A stretch of 6,257 bases of DNA from Actinomycetes bacterium (GTDB lineage Bacteria; Actinomycetota; Thermoleophilia; RBG-16-64-13): the NCBI GenBank assembly GCA_021815245.1, contig JAKAHF010000157.1, forward strand, positions 1 to 6,257, read 5' to 3'. Made by a program: the position numbers and the translations under genes. Shown here in pieces: positions 1-5,396 of the stretch; the first letter of the stretch is position 1; each line of letters starts with the position of its first letter. Under the pieces are notes generated by a model that saw only the letters and a list, made by a program, of their open reading frames with translations, ran no database searches and had not been told where the DNA came from.

Positions 1-922
1 GCCACGTGCTCTCCTCCGCCCGCACCCGATCGCCGGCCTGCATGCGTTCGAGTAGGAGACGCCATTCGTTGCCTGATCCGCACACGTCGGAAAGCGACAG
101 GGCGAGTAGCTCGTCTTCGGAGTATCCCAACAGCTCCCCGGCCGCCTTGTTGGCGACTTCAAGGGTGCCGTCCAAACGCGCCACCAGCACCGCTCCTTCG
201 AGCGTGTCGAGAATCTGGCCGGCCGCGAACGCCGGGGTCATGTAGACCACCCTGAAGTGCCGCTCGATGACCATGACGAGAACGAACGAGGCAAGTATGA
301 ACACATACCCGAAGGGATAGAGACCGAGGCCGAACTTGGCCACGAAATCGACCGCGCCAAGCGAGACGAGGCCTATCGCGAGCGCCGAGCGGGTCACCCG
401 GCGATACGACAGCGAGCGTCGAGGCAATGTCTGTAGCACGGCCCTGAACTGGAGCTGGATCACGGCCACGACGAAGGCGAAGTAGCCGACGAAGACGATG
501 CCCACCCAGTCGTATCGAGGATAGTAGCCCCACCAGTGTTTCTCCATGCCCGAGACCAGCAGATCGGTATTCCAGGCGAGAAGTATGAACACCAGGCCGG
601 CCACGAACAGGAGCCACGCGAAGTACTTCTGCCGATCGTACAGACGGAGGCCGACACTCGTGTACAGGAACATCGCCGCCGGAAACATGGGAACGGCCAC
701 ATATCCGACCCGGGTCCAGAGAAGAGCGGTCGCCGCGTCGGCGGCAAGGTATGAGACAGCCGTGGCGCCCGACCAAAGACTGACGGCGGCGGTGACGAGC
801 AGAAGCGCCTTTCCCACCCAAGACGACCACTCGAGGCGAAACAGCATGACACCGGTCAGCAGGCTGCAGATCGCGGTGAACAGAGGCGGAAGAGCGAACC
901 AGTTGAAGGCGTAGCTGCTCAT
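1..922 (-). CDS. 7TM sensor protein with PAS domain (N-terminal part, cut by window edge)
   Basis: 307 residues are visible, from an ATG at 922-920 to the left edge; no stop is reached. The start is supported by GGAGGGG at 937-931, 8 nt upstream. Seven hydrophobic segments lie at about residues 8-28, 36-58, 67-91, 99-116, 138-157, 179-196 and 202-219, matching the seven-helix N-terminal module found on many histidine kinases and some diguanylate cyclases. A PAS-like domain begins near residue 231, with the pattern N258...LLGYSEDEL at 264-272. The protein is therefore probably a membrane sensor passing a signal to a cytoplasmic output domain. That domain is outside the window, so kinase versus cyclase cannot be decided. 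It is transcribed divergently from the next gene and no partner regulator is visible. Confidence 0.8.
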   Translation of the reverse strand, partial: MSSYAFNWFALPPLFTAICSLLTGVMLFRLEWSSWVGKALLLVTAAVSLWSGATAVSYLAADAATALLWTRVGYVAVPMFPAAMFLYTSVGLRLYDRQKYFAWLLFVAGLVFILLAWNTDLLVSGMEKHWWGYYPRYDWVGIVFVGYFAFVVAVIQLQFRAVLQTLPRRSLSYRRVTRSALAIGLVSLGAVDFVAKFGLGLYPFGYVFILASFVLVMVIERHFRVVYMTPAFAAGQILDTLEGAVLVARLDGTLEVANKAAGELLGYSEDELLALSLSDVCGSGNEWRLLLERMQAGDRVRAEESTW

Positions 923-1022
923 GCCTCTGTCCCCTCCATCTCGGGCACTCTGATCAGGACCAAACGAATCTCGATCACTAAGCCATATACCATACAGACC
1001 TTCAGGATGAAACAATGAGTGC
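923..1022. promoter_or_regulatory. Divergent intergenic region with AT-richer core
   Basis: This 100-base gap separates two divergent genes and must hold start signals for the minus-strand sensor and probably the plus-strand gene. The local AT-rich stretch at about 976-995 (CCATATACCATACAG within it) is the only plausible -10 material and stands out against the GC-rich surroundings. No convincing -35 element could be matched on either strand, so individual promoters are not called. GGAGGGG at 931-937 (minus strand) is the sensor's ribosome binding site. AGGA at 1004-1007 is a weak and rather distant site for the plus-strand gene. Confidence 0.4.
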
Positions 1023-1691
1023 ATGCCGATCATCAAAGACGCCACGACTGTTCTCGACTTCTCCCGCTTCGTTGAGCAGGCGGGGAAGAGGCTGCAACAC
1101 CAGACGGTACTCGAAGCCGCGCGCTGGGCGGTCGGCGAGGCCGAACGTCTCTCGCGCGTAGCCATCGCCTACGAGTGGCTGCCGGCGCGCCGCGGCGAAG
1201 GCGACCGGGTCTACATCGGTGACGTCGAACTCCGCCTCGGAGGACATGCCGACTTGATGGACGACGCCGAGATGGCCTGCGTGGCTGTCTGCAGCATCGG
1301 CGGCACGCTCGAGGACGAGGCCAAACGCCTGATGGCAGAGGGCCGAAATCTCGACGGCTACATGCTGGGCGAGGCCGGGGTCTTCGCGGTCGACACGGCC
1401 ATGAGCCGTGTCCGTCACATGGCCGAAGACGAGGCGGCCGCTCGCCACTGGGGGGTCGGCACCGAACTGGCCCCGGGACAGCTGGCAGGCTGGGCGCTCG
1501 CCGAGCAGAGGGTGTTGTGTAGCCTGGTCGACGTCGCGGCCATCGGAGTGAGCCTCACCGAGGCCGGCATGCTCGTTCCGCAGAAGTCGGCATCGCTGCT
1601 CATTGGCATCGGTCCGCGATACACAGCCTCTGCGGTCTGCTCTCCGTGCGAATTCTGCGACAACCGAGAGACCTGCCCCTGGCATCACTGA
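1023..1691 (+). CDS. Stand-alone methionine synthase activation-domain-like protein with C-terminal Cys motif
   Basis: The product has 222 residues. The central to C-terminal part resembles the activation domain of B12-dependent methionine synthase (MetH): APG at 150-152, W157, Q162, then IGVSLTEAGMLVPQKSAS at 174-191. In MetH this domain binds S-adenosylmethionine and supports reductive methylation of inactive cob(II)alamin. Small free-standing relatives occur in anaerobes and are thought to serve corrinoid enzymes. The tail carries C206-x2-C209-x2-C212-x5-C218, which could bind an Fe-S cluster; MetH itself lacks this. An in-frame TGA at 1008-1010 limits the start, and ATG 1023 is the first ATG after it; its ribosome binding site is weak (AGGA, 15 nt upstream). 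No methyltransferase or corrinoid protein gene lies beside it, so the partner is unknown. Family call is fairly sure; the exact role is inference. Confidence 0.75.
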   Translation: MPIIKDATTVLDFSRFVEQAGKRLQHQTVLEAARWAVGEAERLSRVAIAYEWLPARRGEGDRVYIGDVELRLGGHADLMDDAEMACVAVCSIGGTLEDEAKRLMAEGRNLDGYMLGEAGVFAVDTAMSRVRHMAEDEAAARHWGVGTELAPGQLAGWALAEQRVLCSLVDVAAIGVSLTEAGMLVPQKSASLLIGIGPRYTASAVCSPCEFCDNRETCPWHH

Positions 1692-1740
1692 GCACGGGGC
1701 CCTCGCTCCTCGACATCCCACAATGGCGTTCCGTGGCGGG

Positions 1741-1768
1741 TAAAGCAAAAGCCCCATCCCGTCGATAC
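1741..1768 (+). promoter_or_regulatory. Candidate sigma-28 (FliA/SigD-type) promoter for the chemoreceptor gene
   Basis: TAAA at 1741-1744, a 16-nt spacer and GTCGATAC at 1761-1768 resemble the flagellar sigma-factor consensus (TAAA, 14-16 nt, GCCGATAA/T): the first box is perfect and the second matches six of eight bases. Transcription would start near 1775, leaving a leader of about 85 nt before the chemoreceptor start at 1861. The match is meaningful because chemoreceptor genes are classic targets of this sigma factor, but it rests on one site read by eye. Confidence 0.5.
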
Positions 1769-1845
1769 ACCGTTCTGGAGGAGTGCGCGCGCTCTCCGAT
1801 CGACGCGTGCCGCCAACAAGCTTTTCAGAAGTATGAACGTGTGTG

Positions 1846-1852
1846 AAGGAGA
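1846..1852 (+). promoter_or_regulatory. Ribosome binding site fixing the chemoreceptor start
   Basis: AAGGAGA lies 8 nt before ATG 1861. It sits downstream of the in-frame GTG at 1843, so it can serve the ATG but not the GTG. This is why the shorter start is chosen. Confidence 0.8.
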
Positions 1853-1860
1853 CTGTCGCG

Positions 1861-3327
1861 ATGACAATCGTTCGGAGGATCCTGGTCGGCTACGTGGTCA
1901 TCATGGTGCAGATGGTCGTGATGATCGTGGTCGGACTGGCACTTCTTGTTCCCCTCCAATCGAACTTTCAGAAGGACAATCAGGGCGCCCTCGACCGCGC
2001 CGACCTCGCCGTCGAACTCGACCATTCGGCAATGGTCATCGGCTCCTATCTTTCGGCGGTCCTCACCGAGGAGAACGCTGACGACAGGGCCCAATACCGG
2101 GGACTCCTCACGGACGAGACCGATCACGCCCGCGGCCTGTTCGAAAGCGCGATGACTCTCGACCAGTCTGCCGAAGGCCAGGAGGCTCTCGCGCAGATGA
2201 AGACGGCGTTCGACGGGTACGTCGCTTCGGTCGACAGCGCGCTGGCCCTCTCGATCACCGAGTCTGCCGCAGCCCTCACCGTGTACAACGAGGAAATCGT
2301 ACCCGTGCAGTCGGACATAGACCGGGAGTTCAGCGACTATGTGGCCACGCAGCGGGCGGGCCAAGACAGCGCTATCGAGAGCGCGAGTCGATCTCTCGGG
2401 TACTTCCTCTTGGTGATGCTGGTCATCGGTAGCTTCATCCTGATCGCGGGCCTCACGGTGGCGGTCCTCATCCCGCGCAGGGTCAGCCATCAGTTGAGAC
2501 AGGCAGCCGCCAGCATCGGCACCTCCGCCTCAGAGATGCTCGCCGTCGCAAGCCAGGTGGCCGCCGCCGCCACCCAGACCGCCGCCTCGACGAGCGAGAC
2601 CACAGCCACGGTCGAAGAGGTGAAGCAGACCGCTCTGCTTGCCACCGAGAAGGCCTCCCAGGTAGCCGAGAACTCCCAAGAGGTGGCCCGGGTGGCCGAG
2701 AACGGCCGCCAAGCGGTGGAGGACACCATCCTCGGCATCGAGCAGATGCAGGGCCAGATGAGCCTGGTAGCCCAGACGGTGAACCGTCTCTCAGAGCAGA
2801 CCCAGGCCGTGGGCGACATCATCGCGACCGTGTCCGATCTCGCCGAACAATCGAACCTGCTCTCGGTGAACGCGAGTATCGAGGCGGCCAAAGCCGGGGA
2901 TGCCGGTAGAGGCTTCACCGTGGTCGCCCAAGAGGTGAAGAGTCTCGCCGCCCAGTCGAAGCTCGCCGTCTCCCAGGTACGCACCATCCTTTCTGAGATC
3001 CAGAAGGCGGGTAGTCTGGTCGTGGAGGCAGCCGAACAGAGCCGGGTGGCCATCGAGAGCGGACGCCTGCAGTCACTCGAATCGGGAGAAGCCATCCACC
3101 GCCTGACCGAGAGCGTATCGGAATCGGCTCAGTCGGCCGTACAGATCGCCGCCTCCAGCCGGCAGCAACTCGCCGGCATGGAACAGATAAGCCAAGCCCT
3201 TGACTCCATCAACGCCGCCGGAGGCGAATCGGCCAAGGGTACCCGTCAGGTGGAGCACGAAGTGAAGCAGCTGCAGGATCTGGCCCTCAGGCTGAGGCGG
3301 CTGGTGGATCGGGCGGCCACGGCGTGA
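1861..3327 (+). CDS. Methyl-accepting chemotaxis protein without HAMP domain
   Basis: The product has 488 residues. Transmembrane helix 1 (about 7-30) and helix 2 (about 181-204) flank an extracytoplasmic sensor of roughly 150 residues, mostly helical and acidic, fitting a four-helix-bundle ligand domain. After helix 2 the chain runs within a few residues into a long Ala/Ser/Thr/Glu-rich coiled coil. Only about 127 residues separate the membrane from the hairpin tip, leaving no room for a HAMP linker. The tip, at about 329-352, contains EQSNLLSVNASIEAAKAG and GRGF, the region that contacts CheA and CheW. No CheR/CheB-binding NWETF-type tail is present. It should sense an extracellular ligand and control the CheA kinase; the ligand cannot be read from sequence. 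A candidate flagellar-sigma promoter precedes it and no che genes are adjacent. An in-frame GTG at 1843 would add six residues but is less likely. Confidence 0.93.
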   Translation: MTIVRRILVGYVVIMVQMVVMIVVGLALLVPLQSNFQKDNQGALDRADLAVELDHSAMVIGSYLSAVLTEENADDRAQYRGLLTDETDHARGLFESAMTLDQSAEGQEALAQMKTAFDGYVASVDSALALSITESAAALTVYNEEIVPVQSDIDREFSDYVATQRAGQDSAIESASRSLGYFLLVMLVIGSFILIAGLTVAVLIPRRVSHQLRQAAASIGTSASEMLAVASQVAAAATQTAASTSETTATVEEVKQTALLATEKASQVAENSQEVARVAENGRQAVEDTILGIEQMQGQMSLVAQTVNRLSEQTQAVGDIIATVSDLAEQSNLLSVNASIEAAKAGDAGRGFTVVAQEVKSLAAQSKLAVSQVRTILSEIQKAGSLVVEAAEQSRVAIESGRLQSLESGEAIHRLTESVSESAQSAVQIAASSRQQLAGMEQISQALDSINAAGGESAKGTRQVEHEVKQLQDLALRLRRLVDRAATA

Positions 3328-3345
3328 GCTCGAACGCAGACTGAG

Positions 3346-3372
3346 CGGAGCCGATCAGAGGCCAAGGCTCCG
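3346..3372. terminator. GC-rich inverted repeat between convergent genes
   Basis: CGGAGCC at 3346-3352 and GGCTCCG at 3366-3372 form a perfect 7-bp stem with a 13-nt loop. It lies 18 nt beyond the chemoreceptor stop and covers the last codons and stop of the converging acyl-CoA dehydrogenase gene. Its position suits a shared end-of-transcript structure, but there is no T run on either side, so an intrinsic terminator is not established. Confidence 0.25.
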
Positions 3373-4494
3373 GGCGATGACGAGCCTGATGACTTCAGAC
3401 GTGCCTTCGCCGATCTCGAGCAGTTTGGAGTCACGCAGGTAGCGCTCCACGGGGAACTCGTTGATGTAGCCGTAGCCGCCGTGGATCTGGATGGCGTCAA
3501 GAGCGGCCTTGGTCGAGATCTCCGAGCCGAAGAGCTTGGCGTAGTTGGCCTCGAGAGCGTACGGCTGGCCCGTGTCCTTGAGCCAGGCGGCCTTGAGGTA
3601 CATGGTGCGGGCAAGCTCGATGTTCATGGCGATGTCGGCCAGCTTGAACTGTACGGCCTGGAACTTGCCGATGGGCTGGCCGAACTGCACGCGCTCCTTG
3701 GCGTACTTCAGGGACGCGTCGAGGCAGGCCTGGGCGATGCCGACCCCCATGGCGCCGATGGCGATGCGGCCGCCGTCGAGCACCTTGAGAAACTGCTTGA
3801 AACCCTCGCCGCGTTTGCCGACCAGATTGGCTTCGGGCACGCGCACGTTGTCGAAGAAGAGCTCGGTGGTGTTGGAACCGTGCAGGCCCATCTTCTCGAA
3901 GCCGGCCCGGCAGGTGAAGCCCTTGGAGTCGGTGGGCACGATGATGGCACTGATGCCCTTGGTGCCGACGCCCTTGTCGGTCAGGCAGGTGCAGGTGACG
4001 AACTTGGCGTAGCTCGCGTTGGTGATGAAGATCTTCGAGCCGTTGATGACCCACTCGCCGTTGTCGAGCACCGCGGTGGTCTTGGTGCCACCCGCGTCGG
4101 AACCGGCTTCGGGCTCGGTCAGGCCGAAGGAGCCGATGGTCTCGCCGCTGCAGAGTTGCGGCAGATACTGCTTCTTCTGCTCCTCGGTGCCGAACAGGTA
4201 GATCGGCATGCAGCCGAGCGAGATGTGGGCCTCGTAGGTGAGACCGGTCGAGCCGCAGGCCCGGCTGATCTCCTCGAGGGCGAGGCAGTAGCTGGTGTAG
4301 TCGGCGCCGGCGCCGCCGTACTCCTCGGCGATAGGCAGGCCCATGAGGCCCAGGTCGCTCATCTTCTTGAGGATATCGAGCGGGAACTCACCGGTTCTGT
4401 CGATCTCGGCGGCCCTCGGGACTATCTGTTCTCTCGCGAAATCGCGAACGGAGTCCCTGATCATCTGCTGGTCGTCTGTCAGTCTGAAGTCCAC
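3355..4494 (-). CDS. Short-chain-type acyl-CoA dehydrogenase
   Basis: The product has 379 residues, the usual length for this FAD flavoenzyme family, which oxidises an acyl-CoA to the 2-enoyl-CoA and passes electrons to electron-transfer flavoprotein. Seen in order: N-terminal helical domain with EEYGGAGADY at 57-66; FAD/substrate signature GLTEPEAGSDAGG at 124-136; WVINGSKIFITNA at 148-160; the C-terminal signature IHGGYGYINEFPVERYLRDS at 337-356; and EGTSE at 363-367. E363 aligns with the catalytic base of short- and medium-chain members. The GTG start at 4494 is preferred because it gives the family-typical N-terminus (DFRLTDDQQ) and has AAGGGA 6 nt upstream; an ATG at 4536 would add 14 atypical residues. 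It overlaps the upstream hydratase gene by 16 nt, so the two are co-transcribed and probably translationally coupled. Butyryl-CoA is a likely substrate given the neighbour, but other short acyl-CoAs cannot be excluded. Confidence 0.93.
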   Translation of the reverse strand: MDFRLTDDQQMIRDSVRDFAREQIVPRAAEIDRTGEFPLDILKKMSDLGLMGLPIAEEYGGAGADYTSYCLALEEISRACGSTGLTYEAHISLGCMPIYLFGTEEQKKQYLPQLCSGETIGSFGLTEPEAGSDAGGTKTTAVLDNGEWVINGSKIFITNASYAKFVTCTCLTDKGVGTKGISAIIVPTDSKGFTCRAGFEKMGLHGSNTTELFFDNVRVPEANLVGKRGEGFKQFLKVLDGGRIAIGAMGVGIAQACLDASLKYAKERVQFGQPIGKFQAVQFKLADIAMNIELARTMYLKAAWLKDTGQPYALEANYAKLFGSEISTKAALDAIQIHGGYGYINEFPVERYLRDSKLLEIGEGTSEVIRLVIARSLGL

Positions 4495-5252
4495 TTTGGT
4501 TCCCTTTTCTCTAAGAATGCTCCACAACCCTTGCACGGCTCGTCGGTGCGGAAAACCGAACCGTACAACTCGGATTCAAGTGCCAAGGCCCGCGGCAGAT
4601 CGAGGTCGAGACCGCGGTCGACGGCCTCTTTGCTCAGCTCGACGGCCCGCGGGCCACGGGAGGCAATGCGCCAGGCCATGTCGAGGCAGTAGTCGAGCAG
4701 CCTGTCGGCCGGCACCACATGGTTGACCAGGCCCATCTGCAACGCCGCGGCCGCGTCGTAGTGGTCGCCGGTGAGCAACATCTCTTTGGCCATGCCCGGT
4801 CCTACGAGGCGCGGCAGACGCTGCGTGCCACCGAACCCGGCGATCATGCCCAGCTTCACCTCGGGCTGCCCGAAGACGGCCTTCTCGGAGGCGATGCGGA
4901 TGTCGCACGCCAGCGCCAGCTCGGTGCCGCCGCCGAGGGCGTAGCCATTGATGGCCGCGATGACGGGCTTCTTCATGGCTGCCAGCATGCCGACGGTCCG
5001 CTGGCCGAGTTCCGACCAGGCCCGGGCCTCCTCGGGCGACAGGTTCTGCATGTGGGCGATGTCGGCACCGGCGATGAAGGCCCTGCCCGTGCCGATGATC
5101 ACCAGCACCCGCATGTCGTCGTCGCTCTCCACCCGGCTGAAGGCTTCGGCCATCTCCGCGAGCATGGTGCCGTTCATGGCGTTCAGGGCATCGGGGCGGT
5201 TGACCGTGAGCAGGGCGATGCCGTCGCCTTTGTTCTCCAACTCGATGTACAT
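4479..5252 (-). CDS. Enoyl-CoA hydratase / crotonase
   Basis: The product has 257 residues, full length for a crotonase, which adds water across a 2-enoyl-CoA to give the 3-hydroxyacyl-CoA, or the reverse. Family marks are the oxyanion-hole loop AGAD at 61-64, NGYALGGGTELALACD at 102-117 and FGQPEVKLGMIAGFGGTQRL at 127-146. E111 and E131 align with the two catalytic glutamates of mitochondrial enoyl-CoA hydratase, so it should be an active hydratase rather than an isomerase-type variant. Near the C-terminus, FRTDEPCKGCGAFLEKR (234-250) replaces the usual acidic-EGM-AF sequence and brings two cysteines (C240, C243). The ATG at 5252 follows GGGAGGA with a rather long 12-nt gap. It is the first gene of the minus-strand pair with the dehydrogenase. 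This pairing suggests butyryl-/crotonyl-CoA metabolism or short-chain beta-oxidation; the physiological direction cannot be told. Confidence 0.93.
   Translation of the reverse strand: MYIELENKGDGIALLTVNRPDALNAMNGTMLAEMAEAFSRVESDDDMRVLVIIGTGRAFIAGADIAHMQNLSPEEARAWSELGQRTVGMLAAMKKPVIAAINGYALGGGTELALACDIRIASEKAVFGQPEVKLGMIAGFGGTQRLPRLVGPGMAKEMLLTGDHYDAAAALQMGLVNHVVPADRLLDYCLDMAWRIASRGPRAVELSKEAVDRGLDLDLPRALALESELYGSVFRTDEPCKGCGAFLEKREPKWTSD
4501..4506 (-). promoter_or_regulatory. Ribosome binding site for the acyl-CoA dehydrogenase GTG start
   Basis: Read on the minus strand, AAGGGA lies 6 nt before GTG 4494. It is inside the last codons of the hydratase gene, consistent with coupled translation, and it supports the GTG over the upstream ATG at 4536. 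Confidence 0.6.
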
Positions 5253-5285
5253 GTGGCTTACGCGTCCTCCCGTTGGTGCGACCGA

Positions 5286-5306
5286 GGACGACGTATTGCG
5301 CCGTCC
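5286..5306. promoter_or_regulatory. Operator-like imperfect inverted repeat
   Basis: GGACGACG at 5286-5293 and CGCCGTCC at 5299-5306 pair with one mismatch around a 5-nt centre, giving a 21-bp dyad centred on 5296. Size and position, 34 nt upstream of the hydratase start, fit a repressor operator or an RNA hairpin in its leader. No regulator gene is in the window to test this against, and short dyads arise easily in GC-rich DNA. Confidence 0.25.
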
Positions 5307-5350
5307 AGTGCGTTCTCGCGGCCGAGACTTCGTTTTTTGGCAGCCTCATA

Positions 5351-5361
5351 GGTAGAATACC
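5351..5361. promoter_or_regulatory. Short perfect dyad over a candidate -10 element
   Basis: GGTA and TACC flank GAA in GGTAGAATACC, a perfect 4-bp dyad. It contains the TAGAAT that is the best plus-strand -10 candidate and, read backwards, TATTCT, which could act as a -10 on the minus strand. It may mark overlapping divergent promoters or a binding site. Confidence 0.25.
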
Positions 5362-5396
5362 GTGCGCGCATTTTACGACACAGTAGGAAGACCCGA

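Larger units (their letters stand above)
5253..5396. promoter_or_regulatory. Shared divergent control region between hydratase and oxidoreductase operons
   Basis: These 144 bases separate two divergent metabolic operons and must carry promoters for both. On the plus strand TAGAAT at 5353-5358 is the best -10 candidate, lying about 40 nt before the gamma-subunit start; a clear -35 is not seen, although a T run sits at 5333-5338. AGGAAG at 5385-5390 is the plus-strand ribosome binding site, 6 nt before ATG 5397. GGGAGGA at 5271-5265 serves the minus-strand hydratase. Two small dyads in this stretch are listed separately. A 68-codon minus-strand reading frame crossing it (5464-5258) is not taken as a gene. 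Confidence 0.5.

Noticed and set aside
159..852. Two overlapping minus-strand frames of 223 and 130 codons in the sensor region
   Set aside because: They are Arg- or Ser/Cys-rich out-of-frame translations. The frame starting at 922 gives seven clean membrane helices and a PAS domain.
919..939. A six-codon minus-strand mini-frame (ATG at 939) ending in ATGA over the sensor start
   Set aside because: Its ATG overlaps the sensor's own ribosome binding site and it has none of its own, so it is more likely chance than a leader peptide.
1002..1757. A 251-codon minus-strand open frame opposite the activation-domain-like gene
   Set aside because: It is a shadow frame: no motif is recognised, while the plus-strand frame shows a clear family signature.
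293..1838. The 10-mer AAGTATGAAC occurs three times (293-302, 581-590, 1829-1838)
   Set aside because: Two copies are antisense to similar V-F-I-L codons in membrane helices of the sensor, so they have a coding explanation. The third is isolated and has no partner structure.
1692..1860. Possible riboswitch (cobalamin or c-di-GMP type) in the chemoreceptor leader
   Set aside because: None of the conserved core sequences of these classes could be found; only weak GC-rich self-complementarity is present near 1780-1800.
3481..4692. A 403-codon plus-strand open frame opposite the dehydrogenase and hydratase genes
   Set aside because: It is antisense to two clear enzymes, is rich in low-complexity Gly/Ala/Val/Leu/Glu sequence and has no recognisable motif. 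Long antisense frames are expected in GC-rich codon usage.
4719..5351. A 210-codon plus-strand open frame opposite the crotonase gene
   Set aside because: Its His/Asp/Gly-rich composition is typical of a frame antisense to a GC-rich gene, and the crotonase on the other strand is unmistakable.
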